DNA of 64,000 bases from Thalassovita autumnalis (GCF_001458255.1 NZ_CYSB01000047.1:1-64000); one strand, 5' to 3'; shown: positions 37,588-47,400, numbered from the stretch's first letter. The notes: generated by a model not told the origin, from the letters alone. Numbers and translations are program-made.

Positions 37588-38250
37588 ATGAGTGATACCG
37601 TTTCTTTCTTCTCAGGCTTTGCGCCGCGCGATCTGCTGTTTCTGGGTGAAGCGGCGCTGCGCACCATGTGGATTTCGGCGCTGTCGATCACCATGGGGTC
37701 ATTGCTGGGCGCGGTGTTTGGCTGGATGCTTTACGAAGGCAAATGGGTGGCCACGCTGACCCTGGCGCCGGTGCTGGATGTGTTCCGCTCTGTGCCGCTG
37801 ATCATTCAGCTGGTGTTGTTTTACAACTTCGCCCCCATCGTTGGGCTGAACCTGGATCCCTTTGCCAGTGGTGTGGTGATCCTGACGATCTACACCGCTG
37901 CGCTGGTGGCCAATGTGGCCCGCGGTGGCATCGAGGCGGTGGAGCCGCCGATGCGCCGTGCGGCGCGCAGTCTGGGCATGAGCTACTGGCAGGACATGCG
38001 CCATGTGGTGCTGCCGATTGGCCTGCGCGCGGTGTTTCCGGCCTGGGTGGGTGTGGCGCTTGGCGTGATGAAGGACAGCGCGCTGGTGTCGGTGCTGGGT
38101 TACGTCGAGCTGCTGAAGGCCAGCCAGATCCTGATCACCCGGACACAGGAACCTTTCCTGATCCTGACCATCGCAGGGGCGTTCTACTTCGCCCTGTCTT
38201 ATCCGATCTCGCGCTATGCCGCGAAACTTGAACAAAGGTGGGCACAATGA
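37588..38250 (+). CDS. Amino-acid ABC transporter permease (second subunit)
   Basis: 220 residues, same family as the preceding gene. The EAA loop reads [20 protein letters not shown], followed by membrane segments. It begins 12 bases after the first permease, and its TGA overlaps the ATG of the ATPase gene (ATGA), so translation is coupled. Confidence 0.9.
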   Translation: MSDTVSFFSGFAPRDLLFLGEAALRTMWISALSITMGSLLGAVFGWMLYEGKWVATLTLAPVLDVFRSVPLIIQLVLFYNFAPIVGLNLDPFASGVVILTIYTAALVANVARGGIEAVEPPMRRAARSLGMSYWQDMRHVVLPIGLRAVFPAWVGVALGVMKDSALVSVLGYVELLKASQILITRTQEPFLILTIAGAFYFALSYPISRYAAKLEQRWAQ

Positions 38251-38969
38251 TCGAAATTCGTGATCTCCACAAATATTTCGGCGCGTTGCACGTGCTGAAG
38301 GGCATCGATCTGGATGTCGAAAAAGGGGAGGTGCTGAGTGTGATTGGCGCCTCGGGCTCCGGCAAATCCACGCTGCTCTATACCATCAACGGGTTGGAGC
38401 CGGTGCAGCAGGGCCGGGTTGTTGTGGATGGCGTCGATGTGCACGCCAAAGGCACTGACCTCAACAAGCTGCGCCAGCGTCTGGGCATGGTGTTCCAGCA
38501 GTGGAACAGCTTCCCGCATCTGACGGCTTTGGAAAACGTGGCTTTGGCCCCGAAGATCGTCAAAGGCAAATCCAAGGCCGAGGCGCGTGAGATTGCCGCC
38601 GCGCAGCTGAAACACGTGGGGCTGGGGGACAAGCTGAACGTCTACCCATCCGCCCTGTCGGGTGGCCAGCAGCAGCGTCTAGCGATTGCCCGCGCTTTGG
38701 CGATGGAGCCGGAATATATGCTCTTTGACGAGGCGACTTCAGCCCTTGACCCCGAACTGGTGGGCGAGGTGCTGGAGACCATGCGCATGCTGGCCGAAGA
38801 GGGCATGACCATGATCTGCGTGACACATGAAATGGGCTTTGCCCGCGATGTGTCGGACCGCGTGGCGTTTTTCCATCAGGGCGTGATGGAAGAGATCGGC
38901 CCGCCGTCGCAGATCTTTGGCGATCCGCAATCTGAACACACCCAGAAATTCCTGGCGAATGCGCGTTAA
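38247..38969 (+). CDS. Amino-acid ABC transporter ATP-binding protein
   Basis: 240 residues from ATG 38247 (an in-frame GTG lies 9 bases earlier). Walker [10 protein letters not shown] at 34-42, signature [16 protein letters not shown], Walker [13 protein letters not shown]. Standard polar-amino-acid importer ATPase; last of four ABC genes and followed after 42 bases by the deaminase gene, so transport and catabolism are probably co-transcribed. Confidence 0.93.
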   Translation: MIEIRDLHKYFGALHVLKGIDLDVEKGEVLSVIGASGSGKSTLLYTINGLEPVQQGRVVVDGVDVHAKGTDLNKLRQRLGMVFQQWNSFPHLTALENVALAPKIVKGKSKAEAREIAAAQLKHVGLGDKLNVYPSALSGGQQQRLAIARALAMEPEYMLFDEATSALDPELVGEVLETMRMLAEEGMTMICVTHEMGFARDVSDRVAFFHQGVMEEIGPPSQIFGDPQSEHTQKFLANAR

Positions 38970-39011
38970 GCGCCGCCTGACCTTTATAGACTTCTCAGAA
39001 GGACAAAACTG

Positions 39012-39971
39012 ATGACCTCCAACATTTTCACCGGGACCATTCCCGCCCTGATGACCCCCTGCACCGCCGACCGGAAACCGGATTTTGACGCGCTGGTGAA
39101 AACCGGCAAAGAGCTGATCGCGGCAGGCATGTCGGCCGTTGTTTACTGTGGCTCGATGGGCGACTGGCCGCTGCTAACCGATGCCGAGCGGATGGAAGGT
39201 GTGCGCCGTCTGGTGGAGGCCGGTGTGCCGACCATCGTGGGCACCGGTGCGATCAACACTGCCTCAGCCGTGGCCCATGCCGCCCATGCGCAAGAGGTTG
39301 GCGCCCATGGTCTGATGGTGATCCCGCGGGTTCTGTCGCGTGGGCCTTCGGCCACCGCGCAGAAGAACCACTTCAAGGCCATTCTGGCCGCTGCGCCGGA
39401 TCTGCCGGCGGTGATCTACAACAGCCCCTATTATGGTTTCGCGACCCGCGCCGATCTGTTCAACGCACTGCGTGCGGAACACCCGAACCTGATCGGTTTC
39501 AAGGAATTCGGCGGCAAGGATGACCTGCGCTATGCAGCGGAAAACATCACCTCAGGTTCGGACGATGTGACCTTGATGATTGGTGTCGACACTACTGTGT
39601 TCCACGGTTTCGTCAACTGCGGCGCCGGTGGTGCGATCACCGGTATTGGCAACGCGCTGCCGAAAGAGGTTCTGCATCTGGTGGCCCTGTCGCAGCAGGC
39701 AGCGGCTGGCAATGCCGCGGCCCGCGCCAAGGCGCAGGAGCTGGACGCGGCGCTGGGGGTTCTTTCGTCCTTTGACGAGGGGCCGGATCTGGTGCTCTAT
39801 TACAAACATCTGATGGTTCTGAACGGGGATGAGGCTTACGCGCTGCACTTCAACGAAGATGACGCGCTGACCGCAAGCCAGCAGCGTTACGTGGAAGATC
39901 AGTACAAGCTGTTCAAGGACTGGTATGCCGATTGGGCAGCGCAGGCCGACGTGCAGGCGCTGGCAGCATAA
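39012..39971 (+). CDS. DapA-family deaminase/lyase, probably pyrroline-4-hydroxy-2-carboxylate deaminase
   Basis: 319 residues of the dihydrodipicolinate synthase family: the Schiff-base lysine is K164 in IGFKEFGG, the supporting tyrosine is Y136 in VIYNSPYYG. In hydroxyproline catabolism a member of this family dehydrates and deaminates pyrroline-4-hydroxy-2-carboxylate to 2-oxoglutarate semialdehyde. The following dehydrogenase, oxidase and epimerase genes match the other three steps, so that role is favoured over aldolase or dipicolinate activities. Confidence 0.8.
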   Translation: MTSNIFTGTIPALMTPCTADRKPDFDALVKTGKELIAAGMSAVVYCGSMGDWPLLTDAERMEGVRRLVEAGVPTIVGTGAINTASAVAHAAHAQEVGAHGLMVIPRVLSRGPSATAQKNHFKAILAAAPDLPAVIYNSPYYGFATRADLFNALRAEHPNLIGFKEFGGKDDLRYAAENITSGSDDVTLMIGVDTTVFHGFVNCGAGGAITGIGNALPKEVLHLVALSQQAAAGNAAARAKAQELDAALGVLSSFDEGPDLVLYYKHLMVLNGDEAYALHFNEDDALTASQQRYVEDQYKLFKDWYADWAAQADVQALAA

Positions 39972-39980
39972 GCGGGGGCG

Positions 39981-41414
39981 ATGATGGATTATCGGAACCT
40001 TATTGGCGGCGAATGGGTCGCCTGCGGTGAAGGCCGCGCCAATGTGAACCCTTCGGATATCACCGACATTCTGGGCCATGCGGCCCAGGCCGGTGAGGGT
40101 GAGCTGGAACAGGCGATTTCTGCGGCAGATGCGGCGGCCCCGGGTTGGGCTGCCTCAACACCGCAGCAGCGGTTTGACGTCTTGGATTTCATCGGGACCG
40201 AGATTTTGGCCCGCAAGGAAGAGCTGGGCACTCTGCTGAGCCGTGAAGAGGGCAAAACCCTGCCCGAAGGCATTGGTGAAGCGGCCCGTGCCGGTCAGAT
40301 CTTCAAGTTCTTTGCCGGTGAGTGCCTGCGCCAGACCGGGGATATCCTTGCTTCGGTCCGGCCCGGGGTTGGCGTTGAAGTGACCCGCTCGCCGGTGGGC
40401 GTTGTGGGGATGATCACGCCGTGGAACTTCCCCATTGCGATCCCTGCGTGGAAGATTGCGCCGGCGCTGGCCTTTGGCAATGCGGTGGTGCTGAAACCGG
40501 CCGATCTGGTGCCGGGCTGTGCCCATGCGCTGGCTGAGATCATTTCACGTTCTGGCCTGCCGAAGGGTGTGTTCAACCTGGTGCTGGGTCGTGGGTCGCT
40601 GATCGGGCCGAAGCTGATTGCCGATCCACGGGTTAACGCGATTTCCTTTACCGGATCGGTGCCGACCGGGCGCGGGATTGCCGCTGACTGTGGTGCGCGT
40701 CTGAAGAAGGTGCAGCTGGAGATGGGCGGCAAGAACCCGATGGTGGTTCTGGACGACGCGGATCTGGATGTGGCGGTTGATGCCTCGCTCAATGGGGCGT
40801 TTTTCTCCACCGGGCAGCGCTGCACGGCATCGTCGCGTCTGATCGTGACCGAAGGCATTCATGACGCCTTTGTGGCCAAGCTGACCGAGCGGATGACTGC
40901 GCTGAAGGTGGGCAACGCGCTGGAAGCAGGCATTCAGATGGGTCCGGTTGTGGATGAATCGCAGCTGGCGCAGGATCTGGACTACGTCGAGATCGCAGCC
41001 TCCGAAGGCGGCAAGGTCATTGGCGGCGAACGTCTGGAGCTAGCGCAGCAGGGCTTCTACATGGCGCCGGCGCTGGTCACGGAAACCACCAACGACATGC
41101 GCATCAACCGCGAAGAGGTCTTTGGCCCCGTTGCGTCAGTGGTGCGGGTGAAAGACTATGATGAGGCGCTGGCGGTGGCGAATGACACCGAATTTGGCCT
41201 GTCCTCCGGCATCTGCACCCAGTCGCTGAAACATGCCACCCACTTCAAAGCCAATGCGGCGGCGGGGATGGTCATGGTGAACCTGCCAACGGCGGGCGTG
41301 GATTATCACGTGCCCTTTGGTGGCACCAAAGGGTCGTCCTTTGGCTCACGCGAACAGGGGCGCAACGCGGTGGAGTTCTACACCACTGTGAAAACCGCCT
41401 ACACGGGGGCATAA
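39981..41414 (+). CDS. Aldehyde dehydrogenase, probably 2-oxoglutarate semialdehyde dehydrogenase
   Basis: 477 residues. Catalytic Cys281 in GQRCTASSR and general base Glu247 in LEMGGKNP are in place; GVVGMITPWNFPIAIPAWK starts the cofactor-binding part. It should oxidise the deaminase product to 2-oxoglutarate with NAD(P). It begins 9 bases after the deaminase stop; ATG codons at 39981 and 39984 are equally placed. Confidence 0.85.
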   Translation: MMDYRNLIGGEWVACGEGRANVNPSDITDILGHAAQAGEGELEQAISAADAAAPGWAASTPQQRFDVLDFIGTEILARKEELGTLLSREEGKTLPEGIGEAARAGQIFKFFAGECLRQTGDILASVRPGVGVEVTRSPVGVVGMITPWNFPIAIPAWKIAPALAFGNAVVLKPADLVPGCAHALAEIISRSGLPKGVFNLVLGRGSLIGPKLIADPRVNAISFTGSVPTGRGIAADCGARLKKVQLEMGGKNPMVVLDDADLDVAVDASLNGAFFSTGQRCTASSRLIVTEGIHDAFVAKLTERMTALKVGNALEAGIQMGPVVDESQLAQDLDYVEIAASEGGKVIGGERLELAQQGFYMAPALVTETTNDMRINREEVFGPVASVVRVKDYDEALAVANDTEFGLSSGICTQSLKHATHFKANAAAGMVMVNLPTAGVDYHVPFGGTKGSSFGSREQGRNAVEFYTTVKTAYTGA

Positions 41415-41417
41415 GGC

Positions 41418-42665
41418 ATGGGCGCGTCAGTTATTGTCATCGGGGCAGGTGTGGTGGGGATCTCCACCGCGCTGGCGTTGCAGTCACGGGGCCATCAGGT
41501 CACCGTGCTGGATCGCAGCGGGGTGGCCGCTGAAGCCTCGGCGGGCAATGCGGGCGCGCTGGCCTTTGCCGATATCGAACCGCTGGCGACGCCGGGTATC
41601 CTGAAAAAGGCCCCGAAGTGGCTGCTGGACCCATTGGGCCCGCTGTCCTTGCCGATGGGCTATGCGCCACAGATCGCGCCCTGGATGCTACGGTTCTGGC
41701 GGGCGTCCTGGCGGGATCGCTACACCACTGGTGTCAGCGCGCAGGCCGCGCTGATGCATCTGTCGAGACAGGCCTTTCTGGATCTGGCACGCGGACAGGG
41801 GATGCAGGATCAGCTGCGCCATGAGGGGCAGCTGCAGCTTTATGAAGGTGAGGCGCAGTTTCGCGCCGCGCTGCCCGGTTGGGCACTGCGGGGCAGTCAC
41901 GGCGTTGACTATCAGCTGCTGGACAGCGCTGGTGCTATTGCCGAGATCCAACCGGGGCTGGACGCGCGGTTCACTCATGCGGGCTATACGCCGGGGTGGA
42001 TCAACCTGTGGGATCCGAAGGTCTGGGTTGAAGGACTGGCCGCGCGTTTTGTGGCGCAGGGCGGCGTGATTGAGGTGGCTGAGGTCACCGGGCTCAGCGA
42101 TGGCGGCACCTTGGTTCTTTGCGCCGATGGCAGCCGGCGGACCTGCGATCATTTGGTGATCTGTGCTGGCGCCTGGTCGCATCATCTGGCGCGGATGCTG
42201 GGCGATAAGATCCCGCTGGAAACCGAGCGGGGGTATAACACCACGCTGCCGGCAGGCGCCTTTGATCTGAAAACCCATGTGACCTTCCCCAACCACGGTT
42301 TTGTGGTGACCAAGATCGGCACCGGCCTGCGGGTGGGTGGCGCGGTGGAGCTGGCGGGGCTGAAACGCGCGCCAAACTACCGCCGATCCGAGATTTTGCT
42401 GGAAAAGGCGGCGACCTTCCTGCCCGGTCTGCAGACCACGGGCGGCACGCAATGGATGGGCTACCGGCCCTCCTGCCCGGACAGCCTGCCGGTGATTGGA
42501 CCGGCACCCAACGCGCGCCATGTGACCTATGCCTTCGGGCATGGCCATCTGGGGCTGACACAATCGGCAGGCACGGCGCAGCTGGTGGCGGATCTGGTGG
42601 ATCGCAAACCTGCCAACCTGGACCTGACGCCCTATCGGGCGGATCGATTCAAGACGTTTTTCTAA
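41418..42665 (+). CDS. FAD-dependent D-amino-acid oxidoreductase, probably D-hydroxyproline oxidase/dehydrogenase
   Basis: 415 residues, DadA-like. The N-terminal IVIGAGVVGISTALALQSRG binds FAD; EASAGNAGALAFADIEPLATP and the C-terminal WMGYRPSCPDSLPVIGPAP with GHGHLGLTQSAGTAQLVADL are family motifs. It oxidises cis-4-hydroxy-D-proline, the epimerase product, to the pyrroline used by the DapA-family enzyme. It starts 3 bases after the dehydrogenase stop. Confidence 0.85.
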   Translation: MGASVIVIGAGVVGISTALALQSRGHQVTVLDRSGVAAEASAGNAGALAFADIEPLATPGILKKAPKWLLDPLGPLSLPMGYAPQIAPWMLRFWRASWRDRYTTGVSAQAALMHLSRQAFLDLARGQGMQDQLRHEGQLQLYEGEAQFRAALPGWALRGSHGVDYQLLDSAGAIAEIQPGLDARFTHAGYTPGWINLWDPKVWVEGLAARFVAQGGVIEVAEVTGLSDGGTLVLCADGSRRTCDHLVICAGAWSHHLARMLGDKIPLETERGYNTTLPAGAFDLKTHVTFPNHGFVVTKIGTGLRVGGAVELAGLKRAPNYRRSEILLEKAATFLPGLQTTGGTQWMGYRPSCPDSLPVIGPAPNARHVTYAFGHGHLGLTQSAGTAQLVADLVDRKPANLDLTPYRADRFKTFF

Positions 42666-42675
42666 AGGGTAAGAC

Positions 42676-43677
42676 ATGAGCCAACACACGTTCCAATGCA
42701 TTGACGGGCACACCTGCGGTAACCCTGTGCGGGTGGTTTCGGGCGGTGCCCCGATGTTGGAAGGCAACACGATGCTGGAGCGTCGGGCGCATTTTCTGGC
42801 GGAATATGACTGGATCCGCACCGGGTTGATGTTTGAACCACGCGGCCATGACCAGATGTCGGGCTCAATCCTCTATCCGCCGACGCGGGAGGATTGCGAC
42901 GTTGGGGTTCTGTATATCGAGACCTCGGGCTGTCTGCCGATGTGTGGTCACGGTACCATCGGCACCGTCACCACGGCGATCGAACACGGGCTGGTGACGC
43001 CGAAAACGCCCGGCGTTCTGCGGCTGGATACGCCTGCGGGGCTGGTGATTGCCGAATACCGTCAGGAGGGTCGTTTTGTCGAAGAGGTGCGGCTGACCAA
43101 TGTGCCGTCGTTCCTTTACAAAACCGGGCTGACGGCTGAGGTCGACGGGCTTGGCGCGGTTACGGTGGATGTGGCCTATGGCGGCAACTTCTATGCGATT
43201 GTGGAACCACAAGCTGCGTTTCGCGATATGGCAGACCACCGCGCGCTGGATCTGGTGGGCAGGTCGCCCAAGCTGCGCGCGGCGCTGAATGAGAAATACG
43301 ATTTTGTGCATCCCGAAAAGCCCGAGATCACTGGGTTAAGCCACATTCTGTGGACTGGGGCCCCCACTGTCGAGGGCGCTACGGCGCGCAATGCAGTGTT
43401 CTATGGCGATAAGGCAATTGATCGATCGCCCTGTGGCACCGGCACCTCCTCGCGCATGGCGCATTGGGCGGCGCGGGGGGACCTGAAGGTGGGCGACAGT
43501 TTTGTGCACGAATCGATCATTGGCAGCCTGTTCGAAGGCCGCGTCGAAGGCACCGCCAAAGTGGGTGATTTCGATGCCATCATCCCAAGCATTGGGGGCT
43601 GGGCGCGGGTCACCGGTTTCAACACGATCTTTATCGACGACCGTGATCCCTATGCACATGGGTTTGTGGTGACCTGA
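42676..43677 (+). CDS. 4-hydroxyproline 2-epimerase (proline racemase family)
   Basis: 333 residues. Both catalytic cysteines are present: Cys90 in MCGHGTIG and Cys253 in RSPCGTGTSSR. This pair marks true racemases/epimerases. It inverts C2 of trans-4-hydroxy-L-proline to the D-form. The start CIDGHTCGNPVRVV fits. Immediately downstream of the oxidase gene; AcnX and a divergent paralogue follow. Confidence 0.92.
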   Translation: MSQHTFQCIDGHTCGNPVRVVSGGAPMLEGNTMLERRAHFLAEYDWIRTGLMFEPRGHDQMSGSILYPPTREDCDVGVLYIETSGCLPMCGHGTIGTVTTAIEHGLVTPKTPGVLRLDTPAGLVIAEYRQEGRFVEEVRLTNVPSFLYKTGLTAEVDGLGAVTVDVAYGGNFYAIVEPQAAFRDMADHRALDLVGRSPKLRAALNEKYDFVHPEKPEITGLSHILWTGAPTVEGATARNAVFYGDKAIDRSPCGTGTSSRMAHWAARGDLKVGDSFVHESIIGSLFEGRVEGTAKVGDFDAIIPSIGGWARVTGFNTIFIDDRDPYAHGFVVT

Positions 43678-43695
43678 GAAGGTTCTGGGGAGGCG

Positions 43696-45375
43696 ATGAT
43701 GGGTGTATTGGCGGTGAAGGCCGAAGCGGCAGGCGCGGTTCTGCTGCTGGACGAGGGTCTGAGTTTCTGGGGTGGGGTGGATCCCGCCACCGGGCAGATC
43801 ATTGACGCCAATCACCCGCAGCACGGGGCGTCCCTGGCGGGGCGGATTGTGATGATGCCGACCAGCCGCGGCTCCTGCACGGGCAGCGGCGTGTTGCTGG
43901 AACTGGCGCTGAACGGCCATGCGCCGGCGGCTTTGGTGTTTCGTGAGGCCGAGGACATCCTGACGCTGGGCGCGCTGATTGCGGGGCGGATGTTTGATCG
44001 GCCTCTCGCGGTTGTGCGGCTGGCGGCAGCGGACTACACGGCGCTGGCCGGGGAGGCCACGGCGCGGATTGAGGATCGTGTGTTAGAGGCCGGGGCCTTG
44101 CGCCTGGAGCTGGCGGAAGCAAGCGCTGAGGGGCTGGCGCTGTCCGAGACGGATCGCGCTATCCTGAACGGGGCCAAAGGTAAGGCGGCGCAATTGGCGA
44201 TGGAGGTCACCTGCACCATGGCGGTGGGGCAGGGGGCAGAACGTCTGACCGATGTTAGCCGCGTGCATATCGATGGCTGCATCTACGCCAGCCCCGCCAA
44301 TCTGCGCTTTGCCGAGGCGATGGCCGAGATGGGCGGGCAGGTGGTGATCCCCACAACGATGAACGCCATTTCGGTGGACCGTGAGAACTGGCAATCCCAA
44401 GGCGTGCCGCAGCTGTTTGGCGATCCCGCCAGCCGCTTGGCCGATGCCTATGTGACGATGGGGGCAAAACCCAGTTTCACCTGTGCACCCTATCTGCTGG
44501 AGGAGCGTCCGAGTGAGGGCGAAGATGTCGCCTGGGCGGAATCCAATGCGGTGATCTATGCGAACTCGGTCCTCGGGGCGCGGACGGTGAAACATCCCGA
44601 TTTCCTAGATCTGTTCATTGCGCTGACGGGGCGGGCGCCGCTGTCTGGCGTCTATCTGCGAGGCAACCGCCGTCCGGCGCGGGTGATTGAGGTGACAGTG
44701 CCCGGTCAGCCCGATGATGGGGTCTGGCCGATGCTGGGCTGGCTGGTTGGGCAGGCAGCGCCGGATTGCATCCCGCTGATCCGTGGCGTTGATCATTTGC
44801 AGCCGAATGAAGATGACCTTAAGGGGCTGTGCGCCGCCTTTGGCACCACGTCGGCTGCGCCGATGCTGCATGTTGCGGGCGTGACGCCTGAGGCGGACTT
44901 GTTGCCCTTGGAAGGTGCTGAAGTGGTGACGCTGGATGCTGCCGACTTTGCCCGGGTTTGGGCGCAGTTCAATGCCGGTGGCGGCAAAGTGGATCTGGTG
45001 GCGCTTGGCAGCCCGCATTTCTCACTCACCGAATGTCACCGGCTGGTGGCGGCATTGGACGGGCGGCAGTGCGATCCTGCGACAACAACGCTTGTCACTT
45101 TGGGCCGCGCGACTTTGGCGGCGGCCAAGGCGGATGGGACATTGGCCGCGTTGGAAGCGGCGGGCGTGAAGGTGGTGCCGGATATCTGCTGGTGTTCGAT
45201 CTCGGAACCGGTGTTCCCGCCTGAGGCCAAGGTTTTGATGACCAATTCGGGCAAATATGCCCATTATGCGCCGGGGCTTTGTGGCCGGGCGGTGCGTTTT
45301 GGCGGGCTACAGGCCTGCGCAGAAACAGCGGTGAGCGGTGTGGCGCCTGAGGGGCTGCCGGACTGGCTTGGATAA
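43696..45375 (+). CDS. Aconitase X (AcnX), probable cis-3-hydroxy-L-proline dehydratase
   Basis: 559 residues, the single-chain bacterial type. The N-terminal DUF126 swivelling domain (to about residue 130; MMPTSRGSCTGSGVLLELALNG) is joined to the DUF521 catalytic domain (ILNGAKGKAAQLAMEVTCTMA, VHIDGCIYASPANLRFAEAMA, and a C-terminal DICWCSISEPVFPPEAKVLMTNSGKYAH stretch in part). Cysteines likely to hold an iron-sulfur cluster are present. Family members next to hydroxyproline genes dehydrate cis-3-hydroxy-L-proline to a pyrroline carboxylate. Confidence 0.85.
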   Translation: MMGVLAVKAEAAGAVLLLDEGLSFWGGVDPATGQIIDANHPQHGASLAGRIVMMPTSRGSCTGSGVLLELALNGHAPAALVFREAEDILTLGALIAGRMFDRPLAVVRLAAADYTALAGEATARIEDRVLEAGALRLELAEASAEGLALSETDRAILNGAKGKAAQLAMEVTCTMAVGQGAERLTDVSRVHIDGCIYASPANLRFAEAMAEMGGQVVIPTTMNAISVDRENWQSQGVPQLFGDPASRLADAYVTMGAKPSFTCAPYLLEERPSEGEDVAWAESNAVIYANSVLGARTVKHPDFLDLFIALTGRAPLSGVYLRGNRRPARVIEVTVPGQPDDGVWPMLGWLVGQAAPDCIPLIRGVDHLQPNEDDLKGLCAAFGTTSAAPMLHVAGVTPEADLLPLEGAEVVTLDAADFARVWAQFNAGGGKVDLVALGSPHFSLTECHRLVAALDGRQCDPATTTLVTLGRATLAAAKADGTLAALEAAGVKVVPDICWCSISEPVFPPEAKVLMTNSGKYAHYAPGLCGRAVRFGGLQACAETAVSGVAPEGLPDWLG

Positions 45376-45390
45376 CGAAAGGGACGCAAG

Positions 45391-46476
45391 ATGCGCTCAA
45401 GCAAAACCATCCATGTGATTTCCTGCCATGCAGAGGGCGAGGTGGGCGATGTGATTGTCGGTGGCGTGATGCCGCCGCCCGGGGAGACCCTGTGGGAACA
45501 ACGCAGCTGGATCGCGCAGGATGAGACCCTGCGCAATTTTGTGCTGAATGAGCCGCGCGGTGGGGTGTTTCGCCATGTGAACCTGCTGGTGCCGCCAAAA
45601 CATCCCGATGCCGATGCCGCCTTTATCATCATGGAGCCGGAGGACACGCCGCCGATGTCGGGATCAAACTCGATCTGTGTGTCCACCGTGCTGCTGGATG
45701 GCGGGTTGATCCCGATGGTCGAGCCGGTGACCGAAATGACGCTGGAAGCGCCCGGCGGGCTGGTCAAAGTGCGGGCCGATTGCCGCAATGGCAAGGCCGA
45801 GCGGATCACGGTGCAGAACCTGCCAAGCTTTGCCGATCAGCTGGGCGTGGATCTGGAGGTGCCGGGGCTGGGCACCATCAAGGTGGACACCGCCTATGGC
45901 GGCGACAGTTTTGTGATCGTGGATGCCGCTGCATTGGGGATTGAGATCCGCGAAGATGAGGCGGCAGATATCGCCCGTCTGGGGGTGCAGATCACCAATG
46001 CCGCCAATGCGCAGCTGGGGTTCAGCCATCCTGAGAATGCGGATTGGGATCACATTTCCTTCTGCCTGTTTGCCGGTCCTGTCGAAGAGGTTGAGGGCGG
46101 GTTTGCCGCACGTTCGGCGGTGGCGATCCAGCCGGGCAAGGTGGACCGGTCGCCCACCGGCACGGCGGTGTCGGCGCGGATGGCGGTGCTGGCGGCGCGC
46201 GGGCAGATGGCCAAGGGGCAGACATTCACCGCGAAATCGATCATCGATTCCGAATTTCATGGCCGCATTGTTGAGGCCACTGAGGTTGGTGGCAAACCCG
46301 CTATCGTGCCGCAGATCAGCGGCCGGGGTTGGGTGACGGGCATTCATCAGCACATGCTGGATCCCAGCGATCCCTGGCCCGAAGGCTACCGTTTGAAAGA
46401 CACCTGGGGTGCCTCTGGGGGTACATCCGGCGCGATTGCCGCTACGGGTGCTGAGGGCGAAAATTCAGGCGATTGA
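45391..46476 (+). CDS. Proline-racemase-family protein lacking both catalytic cysteines
   Basis: 361 residues, clearly homologous to the epimerase at 42676, but the two catalytic positions read Ser90 (MSGSNSICV) and Thr256 ([11 protein letters not shown]). A known family variant with Thr at the second site is trans-3-hydroxy-L-proline dehydratase, which keeps the first cysteine; a Ser/Thr pair is unusual. Together with AcnX next door, a dehydratase or another hydroxyproline-modifying role is possible. A C-terminal tail of about 25 small residues ([18 protein letters not shown]) is low-complexity. It starts 15 bases after AcnX, with a good ribosome site, so it is an intact gene. Confidence 0.7.
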   Translation: MRSSKTIHVISCHAEGEVGDVIVGGVMPPPGETLWEQRSWIAQDETLRNFVLNEPRGGVFRHVNLLVPPKHPDADAAFIIMEPEDTPPMSGSNSICVSTVLLDGGLIPMVEPVTEMTLEAPGGLVKVRADCRNGKAERITVQNLPSFADQLGVDLEVPGLGTIKVDTAYGGDSFVIVDAAALGIEIREDEAADIARLGVQITNAANAQLGFSHPENADWDHISFCLFAGPVEEVEGGFAARSAVAIQPGKVDRSPTGTAVSARMAVLAARGQMAKGQTFTAKSIIDSEFHGRIVEATEVGGKPAIVPQISGRGWVTGIHQHMLDPSDPWPEGYRLKDTWGASGGTSGAIAATGAEGENSGD

Positions 46477-46590
46477 GCAGGCGAACGGCCACAGCGCGGG
46501 GCAATTCCATTTCCAAGGGTGGACTTGCCCCGGCGTCCTGCGTATGGCTTGCCGGGCAATAATGTTTCGTTTTGGCCCGGAAATCTTCTC

Positions 46591-47211
46591 ATGAGTGCAA
46601 GCCAGACCCCCATCACGCAGACCACTGGAAAACATTCCTCTGTGAAGCGGCCCCCGAAAGGAGAGCCCACACAATTGGGCGCGTCCATTCGGCAGCGCCG
46701 CAAGGCCCTGGGCAAGACGCTGGTGCAGGTGGCGGGGGAAACGGATCTGACCACCGGTTTCATTAGCCAGGTGGAACGCGGGATTTCTTCGCCTTCGCTG
46801 AGTTCGCTGATGGCGATTGCGGCGGCGCTGTCGACCACGGTGGAACAATTGCTGAGCGTGCCGGACACCCTGCGGGAGTATACACCTGCGGATGCGCGGC
46901 AAAGCTATGCGCTTGGCACCAATGGGCGGTTTTATGAAAAACTGGGACCGGGCTTTTCCGGCGCGTTGATGTATCCGACGATCATCCATCGCCCGCCCGG
47001 CCACGAGTCCGAGAAGATGTGCCATCCGGGCGAGGTGTTCTTTCACCTGATGGTGGGCCAGATCGAGTATCATCTGGACGGCACCGTTTTTGTGATGAAC
47101 CCCGGCGACAGCCTGCATCACGACACCAACAAGCCGCATTTTTCGCGCGTGTTGGGCGATCAGGAAACCACCGAGATGTGGGTCAGTACCACGCCCATGG
47201 GGCCCAGTTGA
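46591..47211 (+). CDS. XRE-family transcriptional regulator with C-terminal cupin domain
   Basis: 206 residues from ATG 46591; the frame is open 72 bases upstream. The helix-turn-helix spans about 29-85 (LGKTLVQVAGETDLTTGFIS, QVERGISSPSLSSL). The cupin domain follows (HPGEVFFHLMVGQIEYHLDG ... NPGDSLHHDTNKPH). Such regulators often sense an amine or amino-acid-derived ligand. Placed between the hydroxyproline genes and the dipeptide importer on the same strand, it could control either; the palindrome at 47282-47299 is a candidate site. Confidence 0.8.
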   Translation: MSASQTPITQTTGKHSSVKRPPKGEPTQLGASIRQRRKALGKTLVQVAGETDLTTGFISQVERGISSPSLSSLMAIAAALSTTVEQLLSVPDTLREYTPADARQSYALGTNGRFYEKLGPGFSGALMYPTIIHRPPGHESEKMCHPGEVFFHLMVGQIEYHLDGTVFVMNPGDSLHHDTNKPHFSRVLGDQETTEMWVSTTPMGPS

Positions 47212-47281
47212 TTCGCCATTTTGGGCGGTCCTTCACCTGAATTTGTTGGTTTTCCCCCGGTTTGAGCCATTCAAACCGGTG

Positions 47282-47299
47282 AATGCTTGCGCAAGCATT
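47282..47299. promoter_or_regulatory. 18-bp perfect palindrome upstream of the dipeptide SBP gene
   Basis: AATGCTTGCGCAAGCATT, 70 bases beyond the XRE/cupin gene and 158 before the SBP start. No T run follows, so an operator is more likely than a terminator. Confidence 0.5.
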
Positions 47300-47340
47300 G
47301 AAAAATTTGTTGAAAAACAGTGCCTTATTAAGATTGTAGA

Positions 47341-47350
47341 TTGGATACAA
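47341..47350. promoter_or_regulatory. Second candidate GntR-type operator
   Basis: TTGGATACAA, one base from the TTGGATCCAA core of the palindrome at 35956-35971. It lies about 106 bases before the SBP start, which could place the peptide importer under the same GntR regulator. Confidence 0.35.
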
Positions 47351-47373
47351 AATACTTGATTCGATCTGGCGAA

Positions 47374-47400
47374 GCTTACTAAAATAAATTTTAGTGAAGC
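47374..47400 (+). promoter_or_regulatory. Leader hairpin before the dipeptide SBP gene
   Basis: GCTT-ACTAAAAT pairs with ATTTTAGT-AAGC around a 2-base centre, with one bulged G. It ends about 57 bases before the ATG at 47457. It may be an operator or an mRNA leader structure. Confidence 0.35.
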
